Translations under genes and position numbers: made by a program | Origin: Methanomicrobia archaeon | GTDB taxonomy: Archaea > Halobacteriota > Syntropharchaeia > Alkanophagales > Methanospirareceae | Assembly: GCA_016928455.1 (NCBI GenBank) | Contig: JAFGKP010000048.1 | Location: 1 to 5,751, forward strand | Length of the DNA stretch: 5,751 nucleotides | Direction: 5' to 3' | Shown here: positions 1-4,663 of the stretch, in pieces | Position numbering within the stretch: the stretch's first letter is position 1 | Layout of the letters: every line of letters starts with the position of its first letter | Notes under the pieces: model-generated | Databases searched by the model: none | The model's input: the letters and a program-made list of their open reading frames with translations, nothing else | What the model was told of the DNA's origin: nothing

Positions 1-1094
1 GCCGCGGCCGCGAACAGCCCTGCCAGAACGATCCGCGCGTCACACAGCAGCGACTGCTTCAATCTCCGATTGGTGATAAGCAGGAGGATCAGCACCGCCA
101 CCAAACCGAAGATCGCGATCCATTTTACGGCGAAGCCGAACCCGAAGCAGAGTATGGCGAGAAAGAGAGAACGCGCTGCGCGGCCATTTTGCGCTTCCGT
201 GGTCGTCGCGAGTTCAGCCCCGCGCTTCTCGAAGTAATCGAAGGCGAAATAGAACATCAATAGGGAGAAGAGTAAGAGGTAGATCTCTCCAATGGCCAGG
301 CGTGCCAGTGTAAAGTGGAGGAAATCGAAGGTGAGGAGGAAAGCGGCGAAGCAGCCAGCCAGAGCGCTTTTGAAGAGCCGCTTTCCGAAGAGGAAGATGA
401 GGGGGATCATCGCGGTGGCGGCAATGACGCCGAGTATCCGCCAGCCAAAGGGATTCATGCCGAAGCTCGCAATACCTGCGGCGATGATGAGCTTACCCAG
501 TGGCGGGTGCGTCCATTCATAGGGCTCCTCGAGCTGGAGGTGCTCTTCCGCAGTGCGGACGAAGTACATCTCGTCGAAGTAAGCCCCGTATTTCTGCGTG
601 ATCGGAAGCGTAATGAGCTCGTGCTCGTCGGCCAACCGCTGCGCGGCAGCGTCTCCGGTAACTGCAACCGGCACGAGCTTTTCATTCGCTGCTGAAAGCA
701 CCAGAATCTCGCCGATCTCACCATTCGAGGCCTCCGTGAAGACGAATCGCAGGTACCTGGTACTCGTCGTGGGCAGAGACAGCCGCTCCCAGGAGCTAAA
801 ATGAACGTGGTTCGCAGGATCTCTGTCAAAGGTGGCGAGCGTTTGCCAGTCATCAGGCGGTGCGCCGTAATACACCGTAAACTGTGTCCGCTGTGCGTCG
901 TTCAGGAAGACGTAGAGCTCTTTGACCTGCTGGACTTCGCCGAGATCAAAGACGGCCTCGGTGTTTGCGGGCCATACGGCGGACGTGGGAATCGCCAGGG
1001 CGCCCATGTTAACGAGCGCACAACTGAGGAAAATAACCATCAGTGCGAGGACCACTGCACCTTCCCGCGACTCGAATTCCGCCAGCTTCCGCAT
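1..1094 (-). CDS. Protein O-mannosyltransferase (PMT/GT39 family) with discoidin-like insert, 3' end beyond window
   Basis: Reading the minus strand from the ATG at 1094 gives 364 open codons to the window edge, so the C-terminal part is missing. Family: polytopic enzymes that move a mannose (or related sugar) from a polyprenyl-phosphate carrier to protein Ser/Thr on the outer membrane face. Visible order: short basic N-terminus; TM1 about residues 13-34; an extracytoplasmic beta-rich domain about 45-138; the loop motif YFDEMYF with the Asp174-Glu175 pair typical of PMT catalytic loops; the PMT signature EWTHPPLGKL (193-202) and NPFGWRI (214-220); then hydrophobic helices about 219-240, 246-263, 267-288, 309-340 and 352 onward. 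Arg265 and Lys324-Trp325 match conserved PMT positions. The 45-138 segment resembles an F5/8 type C (discoidin) domain: FDLGEV near its start, a W-x-x-L step, and RYLRFVF followed by GEIGEILVLS. An in-frame TTG lies four codons upstream, but the ATG is preferred because it sits about 10 nt after the predicted transcription start. The PMT call is firm; the sugar and target are unknown. Confidence 0.88.
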   Translation of the reverse strand, partial: MRKLAEFESREGAVVLALMVIFLSCALVNMGALAIPTSAVWPANTEAVFDLGEVQQVKELYVFLNDAQRTQFTVYYGAPPDDWQTLATFDRDPANHVHFSSWERLSLPTTSTRYLRFVFTEASNGEIGEILVLSAANEKLVPVAVTGDAAAQRLADEHELITLPITQKYGAYFDEMYFVRTAEEHLQLEEPYEWTHPPLGKLIIAAGIASFGMNPFGWRILGVIAATAMIPLIFLFGKRLFKSALAGCFAAFLLTFDFLHFTLARLAIGEIYLLLFSLLMFYFAFDYFEKRGAELATTTEAQNGRAARSLFLAILCFGFGFAVKWIAIFGLVAVLILLLITNRRLKQSLLCDARIVLAGLFAAA

Positions 1095-1125
1095 GGTATA
1101 CCACAAAGAACAATCTTGGGTGGTC

Positions 1126-1134
1126 TTATATATA
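1126..1134 (-). promoter_or_regulatory. TATA box for the PMT gene
   Basis: On the minus strand this reads TATATATAA, a strong archaeal box A. It is centred about 36 bp before the ATG at 1094. With usual archaeal spacing, transcription would start near 1104 and leave a leader of about 10 nt, too short for a normal ribosome binding site. None is visible, so near-leaderless translation is likely. The element is nearly symmetrical and could also be read on the plus strand, but the box at 1156 is better placed for the plus-strand gene. Confidence 0.55.
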
Positions 1135-1136
1135 GA

Positions 1137-1175
1137 CGGACAGAGCTATAGCCTTGTATATACTAGCTCTATCCG
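1137..1175. repeat. 12-bp inverted repeat in the divergent promoter region, candidate operator
   Basis: Arm 1 (1137-1148) is CGGACAGAGCTA. Arm 2 (1164-1175) is TAGCTCTATCCG, whose reverse complement is CGGATAGAGCTA, so 11 of 12 positions match. The 15-bp spacer (1149-1163) holds the TATA box of the downstream glycosyltransferase gene, and the left arm starts 2 bp from the TATA box of the divergent PMT gene. A regulator bound to both arms could block TBP at the plus-strand promoter and affect both genes. The repeat is directly visible; the operator role is inference. It is upstream of both predicted transcription starts, so an RNA hairpin role is unlikely. Confidence 0.5.
1156..1163 (+). promoter_or_regulatory. 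TATA box for the GT4 glycosyltransferase gene
   Basis: The sequence GTATATAC, flanked by TT and TA, is centred about 33 bp before the ATG at 1193. Standard archaeal spacing puts the transcription start near 1186 and leaves a leader of about 7 nt. No Shine-Dalgarno sequence precedes this ATG, which fits leaderless or near-leaderless translation. The box lies inside the spacer of an inverted repeat. Confidence 0.55.
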
Positions 1176-1192
1176 CACGCATACGAACGATC

Positions 1193-2260
1193 ATGAAAAT
1201 AGCATTTTATCATCGCACGGTCAGTGGTGGCATCAAGACGCACGTGGAAGCGCTCACGCGCGAATTTGAGAAGCAGGGGCACGAAGTGAAGCGAATTGAC
1301 CAGTTCTCACTTGGCTCCCTGATGCTGGGCAATTCGACGGGTGGGATTTCCTATGGGTTCGACTTCGCGCTCCGGAAGATCAAGCGCGAGGTTGCGGACT
1401 GTGATATTCTTCATATACATCATGCCGCGACCTTCTCGGAATATTTCCTGCCCTTCTCCTCCATCTGTTCTGACGTCAACGTGGTCAATACATTTCATAT
1501 TCAGGCAGGCAACAGCCTCAGTGGTGAGGTAGCCCGGGCGATCATCTCGATGCTCGTGACGTTGTATTTCGGGCACTCAAAGAAATTCATCTCGGTGAGT
1601 GCTGAGATCGCGGACTACATCCGCCAAAACTGCTTCGTCTACAACTTCAGCGGCACGGGCAACGGTACTGAACTCGTGGTCATTCCCAACGGTGTAGATA
1701 TCCAGCGCTTTTATCCCGCGGACCCTGAGGAACGAGCAGCTCGCGGTGGCGAGGAGCTCTGTTTGGGGTATCTCGGCCGTCTTTCGCCTGAGAAGAACGT
1801 AATCAATCTGATAAAGGCGGTGAAGACGCTGGATCGAGAGAATGTCCGGCTCAAAATAGCCGGCACGGGCCCGCTGTACAGTAAAGTGAAACGGCTGGAA
1901 GACGATCGTATCGAGGTTCTGGGCTATGTCGATGATGCGCCCGCCTTCTATCGCGGCATTGATGTGTTCTTACTGCCATCGAAGCTGGAGGCGCAGCCGA
2001 TAGCGCTCCTCGAGGCCATGGCGTCCGGCCTCCCGGTGATCGCAAGCAACGTTGGGGACAACAAGTATTTTGTGAGGAAGAACGGGCTCCTCTGCGGGAC
2101 CTCAGTGCCGGAGATCCGAGCGGCGATCGGCGAGATTCTGGGCGCGGATGTCGAGCGCATGGGTGAAGAATCGCGGCGCATGGTGGAACGTGATTACACG
2201 TGGGACCAGATAGCCGCGCAGACGCTTGCGGTCTACAGGGCCGCACAGCGCTCGTACTAG
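1193..2260 (+). CDS. GT4-family glycosyltransferase (GT-B fold), 355 aa
   Basis: A retaining, nucleotide-sugar-dependent glycosyltransferase that would act at the inner membrane face or in the cytosol on a glycan or lipid acceptor. The N-terminal Rossmann domain begins MKIAFYHRTVSGGIKTHVEA, with the Gly12-Gly13 loop typical of GT4 acceptor domains. The linker VIPNGVD (163-169) leads to the C-terminal donor domain: GYLGRLSPEKN (192-202, with Arg197 and Lys201 at the usual donor-phosphate positions), KIAGTGP (221-227), a VLGYVDD strand (242-248), and the EX7E motif Glu266-Glu274 within KLEAQPIALLEAMASGLPVI. Length is normal for the family. I start at the ATG at 1193; a TTG at 1154 would add 13 residues but would overlap the TATA box. 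No signal peptide or membrane helix is seen. It is divergent from the PMT gene, which hints at a shared role in glycan assembly. The exact sugar and acceptor cannot be told from sequence. Confidence 0.9.
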   Translation: MKIAFYHRTVSGGIKTHVEALTREFEKQGHEVKRIDQFSLGSLMLGNSTGGISYGFDFALRKIKREVADCDILHIHHAATFSEYFLPFSSICSDVNVVNTFHIQAGNSLSGEVARAIISMLVTLYFGHSKKFISVSAEIADYIRQNCFVYNFSGTGNGTELVVIPNGVDIQRFYPADPEERAARGGEELCLGYLGRLSPEKNVINLIKAVKTLDRENVRLKIAGTGPLYSKVKRLEDDRIEVLGYVDDAPAFYRGIDVFLLPSKLEAQPIALLEAMASGLPVIASNVGDNKYFVRKNGLLCGTSVPEIRAAIGEILGADVERMGEESRRMVERDYTWDQIAAQTLAVYRAAQRSY

Positions 2261-2319
2261 CGTTTTATACACCTCTTCTCCCCCTGCTCCGGTCCAACGG
2301 GCAGATTATTACGGGTGCA

Positions 2320-2344
2320 TTTTTATCTCCGGATTGATTATAAG
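2320..2344 (+). promoter_or_regulatory. Candidate tyrS promoter elements in the 117-bp spacer
   Basis: The spacer after the GT4 stop (2261-2377) starts with a pyrimidine-rich stretch that may end the upstream transcript (CGTTTTATACACC, then CTCTTCTCCCCC). Two possible TATA elements follow: TTTTTAT at 2320-2326 and TTATAAG at 2338-2344. The first gives a leader of about 29 nt that includes the ribosome binding site at 2367-2373; the second gives only about 11 nt. I cannot choose between them from sequence, and read-through from the GT4 gene is also possible. Confidence 0.35.
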
Positions 2345-2366
2345 CGTAAGAGGAAAGACGGAGAGG

Positions 2367-2373
2367 AAAGGAG
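2367..2373 (+). promoter_or_regulatory. Shine-Dalgarno site that sets the tyrS start
   Basis: AAAGGAG lies 4 nt before the ATG at 2378. It supports this ATG over the in-frame GTG at 2315, which would add a 21-residue basic extension with no counterpart in archaeal tyrosyl-tRNA synthetases. Confidence 0.6.
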
Positions 2374-2377
2374 CAGC

Positions 2378-3352
2378 ATGGAAGAGCGCGACACCCTGCG
2401 AAGCCTGGAACTGAACGTGGAGGAGATCATCACTCGAGAGGAGTTAGAAGCGCTCCTAGCGGGGAAATCAGAGCGGCAGCCGCGTGCATATGTGGGTATT
2501 GAGCCGAGTGGCAACGTGCACCTCGGGCATCTGCCGTTCTTGAACACCTTGCGCGTACTGCAGCAGAACGGAGTTCATATCGTCGTTTTGCTCGCTGATC
2601 TCCACGCGTATCTGAACGAGAAGGGCGAATTCGAGCAGATCCGTGAGACTGCAGAGTACAATAGGCGCTGTTTCGCCGCCTCGGGCTTGACTGCGGAGAC
2701 GGAATACGTGTATGGCAGTGATTACCAGCTGGAAGAGGAGTACATGCTCAATGTCTTGCGACTGGCTACGATCACGACGGAGAAGCGCGCGCGACGGAGC
2801 ATGGATGAGGTCTCACGAAGCAAGGAGGAACGAAAGGTCTCGCAAACGATCTACCCACTGATGCAAGCGATGGATATCTCCTATCTCAATATTGACATTG
2901 CGATCGGCGGTATCGACCAGCGGAAGATCCACATGCTCGCACGGGACAACCTCCCGAAACTGGGCTTCAGAGCACCGGTTTGCATCCATACGCCCCTCTT
3001 GATCGGGCTCGACGGCGAGAAGATGTCCTCATCCAAGCAGAATTTCATCGCGATCGATGAGCCGGAGGAGAGCGTAGCACAGAAACTGAAGAGCGCGTTC
3101 TGCCCCCCAAATGTCGCGGATGGAAATCCGGTGCTGGAGATTTATAAGCATACGATCTTCCCGAGTCTGGACCGGAAAGGCGAGGTGACGATCCAGCGGC
3201 CTGAGAAATACGGTGGCAACGTCGGCTACGAGCGTTATGAGGCACTGGAACGCGATTATGTCGCTGGGATGCTCCATCCGTCGGATTTGAAGGCGAACGC
3301 GGTGCGAGCGCTCAACGAGGTGCTGGACCCGATCAGGCAGCGAATGCAGTAG
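2378..3352 (+). CDS. tyrS: Tyrosyl-tRNA synthetase, archaeal/eukaryal type
   Basis: Class Ic aminoacyl-tRNA synthetase that activates tyrosine with ATP and loads it onto tRNA-Tyr in the cytosol. The 324-residue length fits the compact archaeal form, which lacks the bacterial C-terminal S4 domain. Motifs in order: AYVGIEPSG (37-45), whose Tyr38 corresponds to Tyr32 of the Methanocaldococcus enzyme; the HIGH-type motif His48-Leu-Gly-His51; ADLHAYLN (73-80); the tyrosine pocket Tyr159, Gln163 and Asp166 in IYPLMQAMDISYL; GGIDQRKIHMLAR (177-189); and the KMSSS loop 215-219 in GLDGEKMSSSKQNF. The C-terminal helical region ends LDPIRQRM, as is usual for the archaeal family. All catalytic residues I can place are intact. 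It starts 117 bp after the GT4 stop and converges with bud32. The only uncertainty is the start codon; the ATG is chosen for its ribosome binding site and family length. Confidence 0.97.
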   Translation: MEERDTLRSLELNVEEIITREELEALLAGKSERQPRAYVGIEPSGNVHLGHLPFLNTLRVLQQNGVHIVVLLADLHAYLNEKGEFEQIRETAEYNRRCFAASGLTAETEYVYGSDYQLEEEYMLNVLRLATITTEKRARRSMDEVSRSKEERKVSQTIYPLMQAMDISYLNIDIAIGGIDQRKIHMLARDNLPKLGFRAPVCIHTPLLIGLDGEKMSSSKQNFIAIDEPEESVAQKLKSAFCPPNVADGNPVLEIYKHTIFPSLDRKGEVTIQRPEKYGGNVGYERYEALERDYVAGMLHPSDLKANAVRALNEVLDPIRQRMQ

Positions 3353-3368
3353 GAGATGCAATACGTAC

Positions 3369-3394
3369 GGTGCTCGTGGTTAAGAGCGCCTTTT
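3369..3394 (+). terminator. Stem-loop plus T-run after tyrS
   Basis: GGTGCTC (3369-3375) pairs with GAGCGCC (3384-3390) to give a 7-bp stem with one U-G pair and an 8-nt loop. TTTT follows at once (3391-3394). It starts 16 nt after the tyrS stop and lies in the 62-bp gap before the convergent bud32 stop. Archaea often need only a T-run, so the stem may act instead as a 3'-end stabiliser. The opposite strand has no T-run here, so it would serve tyrS and not bud32. Confidence 0.55.
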
Positions 3395-3414
3395 CCCGTT
3401 GTGTCTGATTAGCC

Positions 3415-4071
3415 TTATGATCGCTCCACGTAGCGACCACGGCGCTCGATCTCCGCTACGCGGTTGAGCACCTGCGCAGCTTGTGGCGCGTTGCGTGTGT
3501 AGCCGTTAATGAACGCCGCTCGCAAACGCTCGTAGGCTTCGTGCGTGCCGTTCAGACTCTGGAAGAAGACGTGAACGTCAACACCGCGTGCTTCGGTGCT
3601 CGCATCGACGAAGGCCAGGCCGAAATCGATGAGGTAAATACGGCCGGAGGACCGCTCCACGATTATATTAGAGGTGGTGATATCGCCGTGAATGATGCTG
3701 CTTCTGTGCAGTGTTCCGACGTGCTCGCCGATGCGCTCGCTGATCTGCTCCGTAATCAGGTCCCGGGCCAGCGTACCCGGGATTCGCTCCATGACCAGTG
3801 TGTGGTCGTTGACGTCAAAGACAATGGGCGTGGGCACACCGTTCCGTCGTGCCTCTGAGAGGAGCTTTGCTTCGCTCTTCGTCCGCTCTCGCCGCAGCCG
3901 TTCATCCAGGTTCGGCACCCGGTACCGTTTCTCAATGCGGCGTTTATACACGAGATCGCCCGCGAGCTCAACGATCGCTTCTGCGCATTGATACCGCTCT
4001 TCAGGCTCGTCTGCGTGCATCAGGGAAACCATGCTTGAGTGAGCTCTTTCGTGAAGAAAAATCTTAGGCAC
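3415..4071 (-). CDS. bud32: Bud32/PRPK-type atypical kinase-ATPase of the KEOPS complex
   Basis: A small RIO-like kinase fold protein of 218 residues as read. In archaea it works with Kae1, Cgi121 and Pcc1 to make the t6A base of ANN-decoding tRNAs, acting there as an ATPase. Visible motifs: CAEA (29-32, the family's GAEA glycine-rich substitute); the ATP lysine in VYKRRIEKRYR (41-51); LDERLRRERTKSEA (55-68, with the helix-C Glu67); LVMERIPG (92-99); the catalytic loop HGDITTSN (128-135, with Asp130 and Asn135); the DFG motif IDFGLA (148-153); VDVHVFFQSL (164-173); and the C-terminal RRGRYVER signature (210-217). It stands alone here and is not fused to Kae1, as it is in some euryarchaea. The ATG at 4071 has an AAAGGA a few bases upstream, but family members usually have only a few residues before GAEA. 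ATGs at 4032 (205 aa) or 4020 (201 aa) are therefore credible starts. Function is firm; the start is not. Confidence 0.93.
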   Translation of the reverse strand: MPKIFLHERAHSSMVSLMHADEPEERYQCAEAIVELAGDLVYKRRIEKRYRVPNLDERLRRERTKSEAKLLSEARRNGVPTPIVFDVNDHTLVMERIPGTLARDLITEQISERIGEHVGTLHRSSIIHGDITTSNIIVERSSGRIYLIDFGLAFVDASTEARGVDVHVFFQSLNGTHEAYERLRAAFINGYTRNAPQAAQVLNRVAEIERRGRYVERS

Positions 4072-4082
4072 TCATGCTATCC

Positions 4083-4090
4083 TTTTATAT
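4083..4090. promoter_or_regulatory. TATA box in the 57-bp divergent spacer
   Basis: TTTTATAT on the plus strand, or ATATAAAA on the minus strand. For the plus-strand zinc-ribbon gene, transcription would start near 4112 and leave about 17 nt of leader containing AAGGTG (4115-4120), a fair ribosome binding site 8 nt before the ATG at 4129. For the minus-strand bud32 gene, the predicted start near 4060 lies inside the longest reading frame. Either bud32 uses a later ATG or the element serves only the plus-strand gene. Confidence 0.5.
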
Positions 4091-4128
4091 GCTCCGTGAG
4101 CCAACCTAGGAGATAAGGTGCAGGTAAA

Positions 4129-4416
4129 ATGGCAACAGAACAGGGTAAATTTCCTCCTGATTGGAAGCAGATACCTGGTGAGAAGCTTGAGTACCGGAAG
4201 AAGCTCGGCCAATTTGAGATGATCGCGACGGAGACGATGGGTTTTTGCGAGAAGTGTGGCAAGAAGGATTTAGGATTCTCGTTAAAGACGAAGGATAGCC
4301 GGGGTGATTATTTAGGTAAATCGGGAGCCTACTGGTGCCCGAAGTGCGGCGAGGGCATGAGTCCGGAGGCGTACGAGAAATTCGTGAAGAGCGAGCTGAT
4401 AACGCCCGAGATGTAG
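4129..4416 (+). CDS. Small zinc-ribbon protein of unknown function, 95 aa
   Basis: I do not recognise a named family. The protein is short, charged and probably cytosolic, with no signal peptide or membrane helix. Two CxxC knuckles are visible: Cys40/Cys43 in FCEKCGKKD and Cys70/Cys73 in WCPKCGEGM. They are 26 residues apart with a beta-prone segment between, which is the layout of a zinc ribbon able to hold one structural zinc. The first 38 residues hold no cysteine and are rich in Lys and Glu; the tail after the second knuckle looks helical (SPEAYEKFVKSEL). Such ribbons often bind nucleic acid or a protein partner, but nothing here says which. The ATG at 4129 follows AAGGTG with 8-nt spacing and a TATA box at 4083, so it is probably a real, separately transcribed gene. 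It is divergent from bud32 and is followed by a T-rich end. Confidence 0.8.
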   Translation: MATEQGKFPPDWKQIPGEKLEYRKKLGQFEMIATETMGFCEKCGKKDLGFSLKTKDSRGDYLGKSGAYWCPKCGEGMSPEAYEKFVKSELITPEM

Positions 4417-4512
4417 CTGGCCGGCCTGCTACGGGCTGGTGGAACGCAGAAGGAGCCAGGTATGCTCCCTGTGTGAGCACCCAATTCAAACGAACACCCA
4501 TTCACCCCACTC

Positions 4513-4525
4513 TTTTTTCTTTTTT
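4513..4525 (+). terminator. T-rich transcription end after the zinc-ribbon gene
   Basis: TTTTTTCTTTTTT on the plus strand, about 97 nt after the stop of the zinc-ribbon gene. A non-coding-strand T-run of this length is the usual archaeal intrinsic termination signal and needs no hairpin. It separates this gene from the transporter downstream. Confidence 0.6.
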
Positions 4526-4649
4526 ACTGGTTAGCAGTTGGCTCACGTTTGCTGTTCCAAACACTCCTTTGTATGGTGAAGACGAACCACCGCCATCCCT
4601 AAAACCTGACAGTTGTTCGAATCCAAACGTATTTAAGCAGCAACGGCCT

Positions 4650-4655
4650 GGAGGT
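4650..4655 (+). promoter_or_regulatory. Shine-Dalgarno site of the CDF transporter gene
   Basis: GGAGGT, 8 nt before the ATG at 4664, is the strongest ribosome binding site in the window and fixes the start. The nearest TATA-like element (4629-4637) would start transcription near 4660, after this site, so the true promoter must lie further upstream. I cannot place it. Confidence 0.65.
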
Positions 4656-4663
4656 TGTACACG

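Larger units (their letters stand above)
4417..4663. other. 247-bp gene-free spacer
   Basis: No convincing gene is seen here. The left part has a weak hairpin (GGAGC 4452-4456 with GCTCC 4464-4468, 7-nt loop). The middle holds the T-rich tract described separately. The right part is the leader region of the metal transporter, with an A/T-rich element GTATTTAAG at 4629-4637 and a ribosome binding site at 4650-4655. A reading frame that overlaps the zinc-ribbon gene runs through the spacer to 4667, but its product has no recognisable features. Confidence 0.6.

Noticed and set aside
315..1151. Open frames on the plus strand and a 132-codon frame on the minus strand across 455-853
   Set aside because: They lie over the minus-strand PMT gene, which is the frame with clear family motifs. 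Their products are compositionally odd with no recognisable domain.
1154..1192. TTG start that would extend the GT4 protein by 13 residues
   Set aside because: It overlaps the predicted TATA box, and the extension precedes the canonical MKIAFYHR start of GT4 proteins.
1851..2246. 131-codon minus-strand frame opposite the GT4 donor domain
   Set aside because: It is an Arg/Pro/Ser-rich product of GC-rich antisense with no promoter or motif.
2315..2377. GTG start that would extend tyrosyl-tRNA synthetase by 21 residues
   Set aside because: The ATG at 2378 has a good ribosome binding site, and the extension has no family counterpart.
3481..3991. Plus-strand frames of 125 and 99 codons opposite bud32
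   Set aside because: Bud32 motifs on the minus strand explain this stretch; the plus-strand products have no recognisable features.
4615..4624. GTTCGAATCC, which resembles the T-loop (B box) of a tRNA and could mark a tRNA remnant or attachment site
   Set aside because: The flanks do not form a T-stem, no acceptor, D or anticodon arms are found upstream, and there is no CCA or integrase nearby.
4556..4628. TCCAAAC twice in the spacer before the CDF gene (4556 and 4622), a possible regulator site
   Set aside because: A seven-base direct repeat 66 bp apart in 247 bp is within chance, and it lacks symmetry.
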